From: Thermoprotei archaeon
GTDB taxonomy: Archaea > Thermoproteota > Thermoprotei > Thermofilales > B20-G17
NCBI GenBank assembly: GCA_003649515.1
Contig: QMSC01000096.1
Span: 1 to 5,623, forward strand
Length of the DNA stretch: 5,623 nt
Direction of reading: 5' to 3'
Positions 1-5,510 of the stretch are shown piece by piece. Within the stretch, counting starts at the first letter, position 1; every line of letters begins with the position of its first letter. The notes beneath the pieces were generated by a model. That model ran no database searches. It saw only the letters and a program-made list of their open reading frames with translations, and was not told where the DNA came from. The position numbers and the translations under genes were made by a program.

Positions 1-617
1 AAAAGAGGATAATTATCGCTGAGGGCGGTGGATGCGATACTACTAAGGCCTTTGAAACCCTAGGATACGCCAAAATCGCGAGAAAATATAACGTAGAGCT
101 ACTTGATGTCAATAGAGCTCCAGCTAGGAAAATTAGGGTCAAGAATTACAGCTACATCAAAAGCTTCTGGATAAGCGAAGTAGCCTTAGGCGAGAAGTTC
201 ATAATAAGCGTTCCATCGCTTAAGACCCATACTGATGAATGGCGCGTAACTCTCGGTATGAAGAATATGATGGGACTTCTGGCTCCGGGTAAGCGAGGAC
301 GGTTGCATAAGGACGATAGAGGAATCATTGACCTACTTAGCATAATTAGGCCAAATCTGACGGTAGTTGATGGGATCATAGGCGCTGAAGGCCATGAGCT
401 TTCAGGAAGCCCCGTTAAAATGGGAATAATCGTCGCTGGATACGATTTCGTGGCGGTGGACTCGGTATGTTCAGCGATAATGGGCTTTAACCCGCTTGAG
501 ATAAGGCATATAAGGCTTGCTCAGGAAGTAGGCTTTGGGATAGCTGACCTAAGTAGGATAGAGATCCTAGGTCCTCCAATAGACAGTTTAATGCGAAAGT
601 TTAAAAGTCCAGACTAG
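1..617 (+). CDS. DUF362 family protein, C-terminal part (5' end outside window)
   Basis: The reading frame is open from base 3 to the TAG at 615-617, giving 204 visible residues. The start lies upstream of the window; the internal ATG at 258 is not a credible start because family-like sequence continues before it. Visible DUF362 (COG2006) hallmarks, numbered from the first complete codon, are EGGG at 7-10 followed by a TxxAF/GY stretch, a DVN segment at 35-37, SVPSLKTH at 69-76, the TLGMKNMMG core at 83-91 with a following Lys and His, VVDGIIGAEG at 121-130 and AGYDFVAVD at 145-153. No Cys-rich ferredoxin-type domain, which some DUF362 proteins carry, is seen; only two Cys are present. The biochemical role of this family is not established, so no function is assigned. 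The next gene starts 24 nt downstream on the same strand, suggesting co-transcription with the sugar-acid genes. Family membership is confident; function is unknown. Confidence 0.88.
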   Translation, partial: KRIIIAEGGGCDTTKAFETLGYAKIARKYNVELLDVNRAPARKIRVKNYSYIKSFWISEVALGEKFIISVPSLKTHTDEWRVTLGMKNMMGLLAPGKRGRLHKDDRGIIDLLSIIRPNLTVVDGIIGAEGHELSGSPVKMGIIVAGYDFVAVDSVCSAIMGFNPLEIRHIRLAQEVGFGIADLSRIEILGPPIDSLMRKFKSPD

Positions 618-641
618 GTAACGTAGTTCAAAGGCGATTTC

Positions 642-1772
642 ATGAAGATAACGGATATTCGGACAACTATTGTAAAGGGAAATTTTGAATGGACGCTAGT
701 CAAAGTTTACACCGACGAAAACATTAACGGTCTTGGAGAGTCTTATTGGGGCGCTGGCGTTGTTGAGGTTATCGAAAGGCTCAAGAGGTCGCTTATAGGC
801 GAGAACCCGCTAAACGTTGAGAGACTTTACCAAAAGATGTACAGAGGCTGCATTCCCATAGGTTCAATAGCTGGCACCGTAGTCACCGCTATAAGCGGCA
901 TAGAAATAGCTCTCTGGGACATTTTAGGCAAGAAGCTGGACTGCCCTGTATACACTCTGCTAGGCGGAGAATACCGACGGAAAATAAAGGTGTATGCAGA
1001 CTGCGGTTCACCTCCTGACGGCGATCCCGAGTCCTACGTGAAGAGGGTTAAGAAGGTAATTGAGATGGGCTATAAGGCCGTGAAGATAGACATTAATCCG
1101 ATTTCGAGTAGAAATGCCCGGGATCCCTATAATCGCAGGATTACAAGCAATGACATCGAGCACATGGTAAAGGTTGTGGAAACGGTTCGTGAAGCCATAG
1201 GAGATGAAATAGACCTTGCAGTAGATTGTCACTGGCAGTTCACACCGAGCGATGCAATAAAACTCGCCAATAAGCTCGAAGCCTACGATTTAATGTGGAT
1301 GGAAGACCCCATACCTCCTGAGAATGTAGATGCCCTCGTAAAAGTCTCCCGTAAAACTAACATACCCATATGTACTGGCGAGAACTTGTATACGAGATAT
1401 GGTTTTAAGGACATTATAGAGAAACAGGCCGTAGATGTAGTCTCACCGGATATACCGAGAGCTGGAGGACTATCTGAGTGCAAGAAGATAGCAGATATGG
1501 CGGACTTGTACTACATTCTCTTCGCTCCTCATAATGTCAGCACGCCCATTGGGACGATAGCTTCCGCGCACGTTTGCGCCGCAGTTCCCAACTTCCTCGT
1601 AATAGAGTTCCACTCAGTTGAAGTCCCTTGGTGGAGTGCCATAGTTAAAGGTTACAGTGAGGTCATACGTGATGGATATATAGAGTTAAAAGATAAGCCT
1701 GGGCTAGGTCTAGAACTAAACAGAGAAGTTGTGGAGAAGCACCTAAAGGAGGGAGAAGAGCTATTTCCCTGA
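642..1772 (+). CDS. Mandelate racemase/enolase-superfamily sugar-acid dehydratase (galactonate/gluconate dehydratase-like)
   Basis: This is a complete 376-aa member of the mandelate racemase/muconate lactonizing enzyme group. The N-terminal capping domain is about 1-120 and the barrel domain about 121-360. Predicted Mg2+ ligands are Asp195 (VDCHW), Glu221 (MEDPIPPEN) and Glu247 (CTGEN). His297 (APHN) and Asp270 (SPD) form the expected His-Asp dyad. Lys148 sits in the second barrel strand (AVKID). His197, two residues after the first metal ligand, is the extra acid residue typical of acid-sugar dehydratases such as GalD and ManD, and argues for dehydration rather than racemization. The likely reaction is aldonate to 2-keto-3-deoxy-aldonate plus water, in the cytoplasm. 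Gluconate, galactonate, xylonate or a deoxy-sugar acid are all possible; the downstream KDG kinase favours a six-carbon acid. A weak GGCGAT precedes ATG 642. The gene sits 24 nt after DUF362 and 36 nt before the hydrolase. Superfamily is near certain, dehydratase likely, substrate unknown. Confidence 0.93.
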   Translation: MKITDIRTTIVKGNFEWTLVKVYTDENINGLGESYWGAGVVEVIERLKRSLIGENPLNVERLYQKMYRGCIPIGSIAGTVVTAISGIEIALWDILGKKLDCPVYTLLGGEYRRKIKVYADCGSPPDGDPESYVKRVKKVIEMGYKAVKIDINPISSRNARDPYNRRITSNDIEHMVKVVETVREAIGDEIDLAVDCHWQFTPSDAIKLANKLEAYDLMWMEDPIPPENVDALVKVSRKTNIPICTGENLYTRYGFKDIIEKQAVDVVSPDIPRAGGLSECKKIADMADLYYILFAPHNVSTPIGTIASAHVCAAVPNFLVIEFHSVEVPWWSAIVKGYSEVIRDGYIELKDKPGLGLELNREVVEKHLKEGEELFP

Positions 1773-1808
1773 GATTCTCCATGCAAGGGAAAGTGAGGGA
1801 GGGGGCTT

Positions 1809-2615
1809 ATGTGGCATGATATCCTGGTAAGGAGGATCGAGGACTTAGAGGTAACTCGTGACTTCATAGCACTATGGTGGTTGGGTGGAGCGGGCTTTGT
1901 TTTGAAGAGCCTAAACTCAATAATCTACATAGACCCCTACTTCGGGTCTCCTAGGTCTCCGGATTGGTTGAGGCTGATCGCTGTCCCAATAAGGATAGAG
2001 GATGTAAGGAAAGTTGATGTAGTCTTATCCACACACGAGCATGAGGATCACTGTGACTTAGACTTCATTAAGCATGCATGCAATGACTTGGGTGCCATAT
2101 TTGCAGGTCCGGATAGCAGCATATCTAGGGCTAGAGCATACGGTATAAGAAGCGATAGAATGAGGGCATTAAAGCCTCATGAAACCCTTACCTTAAAGGA
2201 CCTTAAAATAACAGCACTTCCTGCGCACGACCCCGGCTCCAAGGAGGCTTTAACATATATTTTGGAAGTTAACGGCTTTGCGGTCTTTCACAGCGGAGAC
2301 ACGCTCTATTTTGAGGAATTGAAGGACATAGGGGATAAGTGGAGCGTAGATATAGCCCTACTGAGCTTGGGCAGAAACCCTCCCGGTAAAAGGTTCTATA
2401 TGTCTCCATGCGATGTTGTTTCAGCTGCAAGAGATCTGAGGTGTAAGGTTGTCATACCAATGCACTGGGACATTTGGAAGAGGACAAGGGAAAATCCGAA
2501 CCTCGTGAAGATCATAGCAAAGGAGTGGGGCTTAAATCTAGAGGTCGTAATATTAGACTTAGGCGACAGGTTTGAGTATTATAGGGATGGCACCTACAGG
2601 GTGCATTATTTATAA
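1809..2615 (+). CDS. UlaG-like metallo-beta-lactamase-fold metal-dependent hydrolase, possible sugar lactonase
   Basis: This is a 268-aa MBL-fold protein of the UlaG/COG2220 type. The fold is visible in order: a WWLGGAGF strand-turn near 23-30, IYIDPYF at 39-45, the metal motif THEHEDH at 75-81 (His76, His78, Asp80, His81), His140 in LPAHDPG, Asp164 in HSGDTLYF, and His219 in IPMHWD. This is a full dinuclear-type ligand set, so the enzyme is probably active. It lacks a signal peptide and should be cytoplasmic. The namesake UlaG hydrolyses the lactone ring of L-ascorbate-6-phosphate, but E. coli UlaG is longer (about 354 aa) and this wider family has many other activities. Next to a sugar-acid dehydratase, an aldonolactonase role is a reasonable guess. 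The purine-rich GAGGGAGGGGG run just before ATG 1809 supports this start. The stop is 21 nt before the next gene. Fold is very confident; substrate is speculative. Confidence 0.9.
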   Translation: MWHDILVRRIEDLEVTRDFIALWWLGGAGFVLKSLNSIIYIDPYFGSPRSPDWLRLIAVPIRIEDVRKVDVVLSTHEHEDHCDLDFIKHACNDLGAIFAGPDSSISRARAYGIRSDRMRALKPHETLTLKDLKITALPAHDPGSKEALTYILEVNGFAVFHSGDTLYFEELKDIGDKWSVDIALLSLGRNPPGKRFYMSPCDVVSAARDLRCKVVIPMHWDIWKRTRENPNLVKIIAKEWGLNLEVVILDLGDRFEYYRDGTYRVHYL

Positions 2616-2627
2616 CAGGGATATGGG

Positions 2628-2632
2628 GGTGA
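2628..2632 (+). promoter_or_regulatory. Shine-Dalgarno GGTGA of the first RraA-family gene
   Basis: GGTGA, inside a GGGGGTGAG run, ends 4 nt before ATG 2637. It gives the reference spacing used here to choose the starts of the kinase and second RraA genes. Confidence 0.7.
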
Positions 2633-2636
2633 GACC

Positions 2637-3326
2637 ATGCCAGTAAATGAAGAAATAATCAAGTATCTTAAGTACATTTCAACTGCAACTATATATGGAG
2701 TTTTGGGCGGTAAGGCCGATAACTACGTAATGAAGGATATTAGGCCCTTGAAGTGGGATATGAAAGTCTACGGGAGAGCTACAACTATACAGTATATAAG
2801 CTTCAGGGAGGAAGTTGATGTTAAAAGAGAAAACATTGTACACAAGCTATACAATTCCCTTAAACCTGGAGACGTCGTTGTAGCATCAACGGGAGGGAGA
2901 ACTGATGCAGGAATCTTCGGTGATATAATTCTCCTATCCTTCAAGGTTAAGGGTGTAAGGGGCATAGTGACCGACGGTTCGATAAGGGATGCGCCCCAAG
3001 TCCTTGAGCTAAATCTTCCAGTTTTCGTACGCTCAACGACACCAGCACATATAGGTGGAAAGCTTATCCCTTATGCATACAATGTTGAGGTGGACTGTGG
3101 AGGAGTGGTCGTAAGACCTGGAGACATAATCCTTGGAGACTATGATTGCGTTATAGTGATACCGCAAGAAAGGGCTGAGAAAGTCATTCAAGAAGCTATA
3201 GAAGTTGAAAGGAAGGAGTACATCATAAGAGAGATGATCAAACTAGGAGTCCCGCTGGAGGAAGCTTATCCTCCAAAGAAAGACTTGTACGAGGAGTTTA
3301 AGAAGAGAGTGAAGCTTCCATTCTGA
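2637..3326 (+). CDS. RraA/HMG-CHA aldolase family protein, D-X20-R-D type, candidate class II pyruvate aldolase
   Basis: This 229-aa protein spans a complete RraA-like fold. Key residues are Asp96 (GIFGD), Asp113, Arg117 and Asp118 (TDGSIRD), then RPGDIILGDYD at 160-170. Asp96 and Arg117-Asp118 are separated by exactly 20 residues, giving the D-X20-R-D signature of Pseudomonas putida HMG/CHA aldolase, where Arg binds the pyruvate enolate and Asp the divalent metal. The name 'regulator of RNase E activity' is unlikely to describe its job in an archaeon. In this cluster it could cleave a 2-keto-3-deoxy acid or its phosphate to pyruvate and an aldehyde, or decarboxylate an oxaloacetate-like acid. 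Family members are usually trimers or hexamers. The C-terminal tail (about 190-229) is charged and longer than in E. coli RraA. A GGTGA (2628-2632) lies 4 nt before ATG 2637. Family is confident; lyase activity plausible; substrate unproven. Confidence 0.88.
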   Translation: MPVNEEIIKYLKYISTATIYGVLGGKADNYVMKDIRPLKWDMKVYGRATTIQYISFREEVDVKRENIVHKLYNSLKPGDVVVASTGGRTDAGIFGDIILLSFKVKGVRGIVTDGSIRDAPQVLELNLPVFVRSTTPAHIGGKLIPYAYNVEVDCGGVVVRPGDIILGDYDCVIVIPQERAEKVIQEAIEVERKEYIIREMIKLGVPLEEAYPPKKDLYEEFKKRVKLPF

Positions 3327-3332
3327 TGTTAC

Positions 3333-3346
3333 TTAAGCTTAAAATA
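3333..3346 (+). promoter_or_regulatory. Candidate internal archaeal promoter (TATA-like box) upstream of the kinase gene
   Basis: The 68-nt gap after the first RraA gene is the longest in the gene block. It holds CTTAAAATA at 3338-3346, which resembles an archaeal TATA box and would place initiation near 3368. The overlapping TTAAGCTTAA (3333-3342) is a perfect 10-bp palindrome that could serve as an operator. This would let the kinase and second RraA gene be transcribed separately from the upstream genes. Only sequence similarity supports it, and AT-rich gaps produce such matches by chance. Confidence 0.4.
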
Positions 3347-3385
3347 CCTTAACCCTATTTCCTCATGATCGTAAGAATTTAATTG

Positions 3386-3390
3386 GGTGA
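3386..3390 (+). promoter_or_regulatory. Shine-Dalgarno GGTGA that fixes the kinase start at ATG 3395
   Basis: GGTGA ends 4 nt before ATG 3395, the same spacing as in the preceding gene. It lies inside the longer frame that would begin at TTG 3383, which argues against that upstream start. Confidence 0.65.
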
Positions 3391-3394
3391 AAGG

Positions 3395-4351
3395 ATGGTT
3401 GAAGTTATATCCTTTGGAGAACCCATGGTAGAGTTCTGTGCAACCTCAGTTGGACACTTAAAAGACGCTCCCATGTTTAAGAGAGGATGGGGAGGCGATA
3501 CCTCAAACTTTGCCGTAGCAGTTGCAAGGCTTGGGCATAGTGTAGGGTACATGTGCAGGGTAGGGGATGATGATTTTGGTAGATGTCTGCTAGAGATGTG
3601 GAAGAAGGAGGGAATAGATACCACTCACGTAATAGTAGAAAAAGGAGGTTATACGGGAATATACTTCATAGCGCTACTCGAGGGAGGAAGGCATGAGTTC
3701 GTGTATTATCGAAAGGATTCCGCTGCAAGTCACTTTTCTCCAGACGATATAGATCCGGAGTATATTAAACAAGCAAAAGTCTTCCACACTAGTGGTATAA
3801 CTCAAGCCATAAGCAGATCCTGTTGTGAAGCCTCTTTTAAAGCCATTGAGATAGCCAAGAAAAACGGAGTACTAGTGTCATATGACCCGAATGTGAGGCT
3901 TAAGCTTTGGCCCATAAACCTAGCTTCAGTTATAATAGAGAGCACGATAAGGATGGTAGACGTAGTTCTGCCAAGCATGGAAGATGCTAAACTGATACTA
4001 GGTTGTAGTGATCCCGAGGAAGCGGCTGATAGACTTCTGAAGCTTGGACCCAAGATAGTAGTTATAAAGCTTGGAGAAAGGGGATGTTTCGTAGCCTCTA
4101 GAAAGGAGAGATTTTTCGTCCCTGGCTATAAGGTGAACGTTATTGATACCACGGGCTCAGGTGACGCGTTCGATGGCGCTTTCATAGTTAAAGTTCTGGA
4201 AGGAGCTGATCTATATGACGCAGCTCTCTTTGCAAACATTGTAGGAGCACTGACTGCAACGGGTTATGGGGCCGTTGAACCTATTCCTAAGCGGGATCTA
4301 GCTGATAAGATATTTAAGGAATATAAGAAGAAGGTTAGTAAATGTAGCTAA
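3395..4351 (+). CDS. kdgK: 2-keto-3-deoxygluconate (KDG) kinase, PfkB family
   Basis: This 318-aa ribokinase/PfkB-family enzyme begins VEVISFGEP after Met1, very like Sulfolobus KDG kinases. Visible elements are GGDTSNFAVAVARLG at 33-47 (substrate-binding N-terminal signature), TGIYF at 87-91, YYRKDSA at 104-110, DPNVRLKLW at 164-172, IKLGERG at 224-230 and DTTGSGDAFDGAF at 251-263, with catalytic base Asp257 and the anion hole around GSG. Gly34, Tyr90, Tyr104, Arg106 and Arg168 correspond to sugar-acid-contacting positions in characterised KDG kinases; in particular YYR and DxNxRxKLW separate KDG kinases from ribo- and fructokinases. The reaction is ATP plus KDG (perhaps also KDGal) to KDPG, the committing step of the semi-phosphorylative Entner-Doudoroff branch. 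ATG 3395 is chosen over in-frame TTG 3383 (322 aa) because GGTGA lies just before it and family members start here. Family is near certain; substrate well supported by motifs. Confidence 0.93.
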   Translation: MVEVISFGEPMVEFCATSVGHLKDAPMFKRGWGGDTSNFAVAVARLGHSVGYMCRVGDDDFGRCLLEMWKKEGIDTTHVIVEKGGYTGIYFIALLEGGRHEFVYYRKDSAASHFSPDDIDPEYIKQAKVFHTSGITQAISRSCCEASFKAIEIAKKNGVLVSYDPNVRLKLWPINLASVIIESTIRMVDVVLPSMEDAKLILGCSDPEEAADRLLKLGPKIVVIKLGERGCFVASRKERFFVPGYKVNVIDTTGSGDAFDGAFIVKVLEGADLYDAALFANIVGALTATGYGAVEPIPKRDLADKIFKEYKKKVSKCS

Positions 4352-4365
4352 AGAAGGATATTAGT

Positions 4366-4370
4366 GGTGG
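4366..4370 (+). promoter_or_regulatory. Shine-Dalgarno-like GGTGG supporting ATG 4376 as start of the second RraA gene
   Basis: GGTGG (one mismatch to GGTGA) ends 5 nt before ATG 4376. Its own GTG codons at 4364 and 4367 are in frame and would add four residues, but using the motif as a ribosome site matches the neighbouring genes better. Confidence 0.5.
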
Positions 4371-4375
4371 AACGG

Positions 4376-5026
4376 ATGCTGAACGAAAAACTTAGGGAGA
4401 GACTGCGTAAGATATCTGTGGCCTCCATTTCAGATGCCCTTGAGAGGATAGGCTATAGCAATTACATGGTTTTTGATATAAAGCCCATAATTCCCGGCAC
4501 CAAGATAGTTGGTCCAGCCGTGACGATAAAGGATGTCCCAACAAGCAAGCACGAGGTACCGCTTCTTGCTCTTAAAGCCCTAGATATGGCTGAAAGGGGA
4601 GATGTAATAGTAAGAGTAGTAGAAAAAACGGACGCTAGAAACATTGCTCTGTGGGGCGGGCTCATGACGCTTGCATCAAAAGTTAAAGGTCTAGAGGGGG
4701 CCGTGTTAGACGGTGGAACTAGAGATGTCAGGGAGATACGGGATTATGGCTTCCCCGTCTTCGCCCGTAGCATCATCCCCTGTACATCTGTAGGAAAGAC
4801 CAGAGTTGAAGCTATAAACGTCCCCGTTGTCTGTGGAGGAGTTTTGGTCAGACCCGGAGATATAATTGTTGGAGATGACGACGGCGTTGTCTCCATACCG
4901 AAAGAAGTAGTTAAGGAGGTAGTTGAAGAGGCTGAAAGGATCGAGGAAACTGAAAGGAAAGAGGCTGAGGAGATAAGGAAAGGCGTTAGCTTGTATGAGA
5001 TTGTAAGAAGGACTCTAAGAATTTAG
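4376..5026 (+). CDS. RraA/HMG-CHA aldolase family protein, G-X20-R-D-X2-E type, candidate lyase/decarboxylase
   Basis: This 216-aa RraA-fold protein is paralogous to the gene at 2637. Shared landmarks include KVKG..G...DG..RD, PVF.RS and CGG(V)..VRPGDII(L/V)GD.D. Gly95 (LWGG), Arg116, Asp117 and Glu120 form G-X20-R-D-X2-E, the signature reported for Thermus thermophilus RraA and yeast Yer010Cp, which have metal-dependent HMG aldolase and oxaloacetate decarboxylase activities. Asp112 and GDDDGVVSIP at 166-175 are also family-typical. A strongly charged, Glu-rich helical tail (about 176-204) follows. The protein probably acts on a pyruvate-yielding keto acid in the same pathway as the kinase, whose stop is 24 nt upstream, perhaps alone or with the other paralogue. 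Start ATG 4376 is preferred over GTG 4364 (220 aa) because of the GGTGG just upstream. An annotation as RNase E inhibitor or demethylmenaquinone methyltransferase would be an inherited misnomer. Family is confident; substrate unknown. Confidence 0.88.
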   Translation: MLNEKLRERLRKISVASISDALERIGYSNYMVFDIKPIIPGTKIVGPAVTIKDVPTSKHEVPLLALKALDMAERGDVIVRVVEKTDARNIALWGGLMTLASKVKGLEGAVLDGGTRDVREIRDYGFPVFARSIIPCTSVGKTRVEAINVPVVCGGVLVRPGDIIVGDDDGVVSIPKEVVKEVVEEAERIEETERKEAEEIRKGVSLYEIVRRTLRI

Positions 5027-5050
5027 CCATTCTGAGACTTAAATCATATC

Positions 5051-5056
5051 TTTTTT
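5051..5056 (+). terminator. T-run transcription terminator after the operon
   Basis: Six T residues lie 24 nt after the second RraA stop codon, in AT-rich DNA with no evident hairpin. Archaeal RNA polymerase terminates at such U-tracts, so this is the likely end of the six-gene transcript. Confidence 0.5.
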
Positions 5057-5109
5057 AGGACGAACAATGGTTAAGCCTCTTAGTGAGCGATTTTCAGCGA
5101 AATAGGTAG

Positions 5110-5131
5110 CATTAAATTAATTAATTTAATG
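5110..5131. repeat. Perfect 22-bp palindrome, AT-only except for its terminal C/G pair
   Basis: Each half reads CATTAAATTAA toward the centre and the two halves are exact reverse complements, with centre TTAATTAA at 5117-5124. It lies between the operon terminator and the next TATA-like elements (TAATATATA at 5132-5140), where an operator would be expected. It could instead be a low-complexity accident, but 11 matching pairs ended by a C:G pair is long for chance even in AT-rich sequence. No regulator gene is seen nearby. Confidence 0.55.
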
Positions 5132-5171
5132 TAATATATACCGCGGTTAAATTTGTGATAGAGGATTAGTG

Positions 5172-5222
5172 CCCGTAAGGGAGACCTGAGATGCTTAATA
5201 AGTGCTCTACCTTGAGTCCCTT
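5172..5222 (+). other. Region able to form alternative RNA hairpins, possible small RNA or leader element
   Basis: As RNA, CCC (5172-5174) can pair with GGG (5179-5181) across a GUAA tetraloop. The same GGG, within AAGGGA (5177-5182), can instead pair with UCCCUU (5217-5222), enclosing an inner hairpin of 5188-5196 with 5200-5207 (eight pairs including two G-U, one bulged A). TAATATATA at 5132-5140 could be its TATA box, giving a start near 5162. The region matches no RNA family I recognise, and short folds like these can arise by chance. Confidence 0.2.
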
Positions 5223-5230
5223 CACAAAAT

Positions 5231-5239
5231 TTTATAAAA
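5231..5239 (+). promoter_or_regulatory. TATA box upstream of the broken small secreted-protein gene
   Basis: TTTATAAAA is a strong archaeal TATA box match. Initiation would fall near 5260, about 10 nt before GTG 5272, giving a very short leader typical of many archaeal genes. Confidence 0.5.
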
Positions 5240-5271
5240 CCTAAGTGACAGTGCACATCTTTGCACTTGCT

Positions 5272-5450
5272 GTGTACCACCTCAATAACCTAAAAAGAGT
5301 TTACGGGTTCCTATTAGCCTTCATTATAATCCTCATGCTTCTAACATCCCCAGCACTGTAATTAACGAACCAACGGAAGCCTTAAGGGTTAGCGTTACAC
5401 CGCGCAACCAGCAGACAAACTTGGAATTTAAATGGAAAGTCGTTTTTTGA
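5272..5450 (+). pseudogene. Small secreted-protein gene broken by an apparent 1-nt frameshift
   Basis: From GTG 5272 one frame encodes a classical signal peptide: a short region ending in LKR, then the hydrophobic core GFLLAFIIILMLL and TSPAL, ending at TAA 5359-5361. Upstream GTGs at 5251 and 5245 are in the same frame. A second frame, open from 5289 to TGA 5448-5450, continues with protein-like sequence (VINEPTEALRVSVTPR, then a segment ending FKWKVVF). Adding one C to the CCCC run at 5348-5351 would join them into one 59-aa reading frame (…LLTSPSTVINEP…). A TATA box lies upstream and a T-run (5443-5448) at the end, so the unit has the layout of a real gene. It may be a decayed gene, the truncated start of a transporter binding protein, or an intact gene with a sequencing error. 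No family is recognised. Confidence 0.4.
5443..5448 (+). terminator. T-run, possible terminator of the small secreted-protein unit
   Basis: Six T residues overlap the stop codon of the frameshifted small gene, and archaeal polymerase can release at such tracts. The T-run also abuts an inverted repeat (5447-5460). Confidence 0.3.
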
Positions 5451-5460
5451 AAGATTTCAA
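5447..5460. repeat. Inverted repeat TTGAAA-GA-TTTCAA
   Basis: Two perfect 6-bp arms are separated by 2 bp, between the broken gene and the last promoter region. It could be an operator half-site pair or part of a terminator; the function is unknown. Confidence 0.35.
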
Positions 5461-5510
5461 GTTTTAGAGTTTAAGGCTATAAAGATTATATGGTGACATT
5501 ACTCCAATAT

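Noticed and set aside
152..1867. Several minus-strand open frames opposite the DUF362 and dehydratase genes
   Set aside because: They lie antisense to well-supported conserved genes and show no domain of their own.
3383..3394. TTG 3383 as start of the KDG kinase
   Set aside because: The stretch contains the GGTGA ribosome site for ATG 3395, and family proteins begin at the VEVISFGEP segment.
2637..5026. RraA proteins as RNase E inhibitors or demethylmenaquinone methyltransferases
   Set aside because: These names come from early bacterial annotations. The active-site signatures and sugar-acid context favour metal-dependent lyases.
5067..5105. 12-codon micro-ORF starting ATG 5067
   Set aside because: Too short, without a ribosome site or promoter, and just behind a terminator.
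5155..5216. Possible C/D box small RNA (GTGATAG, CTGA and later CTTGAG elements)
   Set aside because: C and D box matches are imperfect and the first guide interval is about twice the usual length.
5080..5280. 66-codon open frame on the minus strand in the intergenic region
   Set aside because: It crosses the 22-bp palindrome, hairpins and TATA box, has no recognisable domain, and its composition looks like chance translation of AT-rich noncoding DNA.
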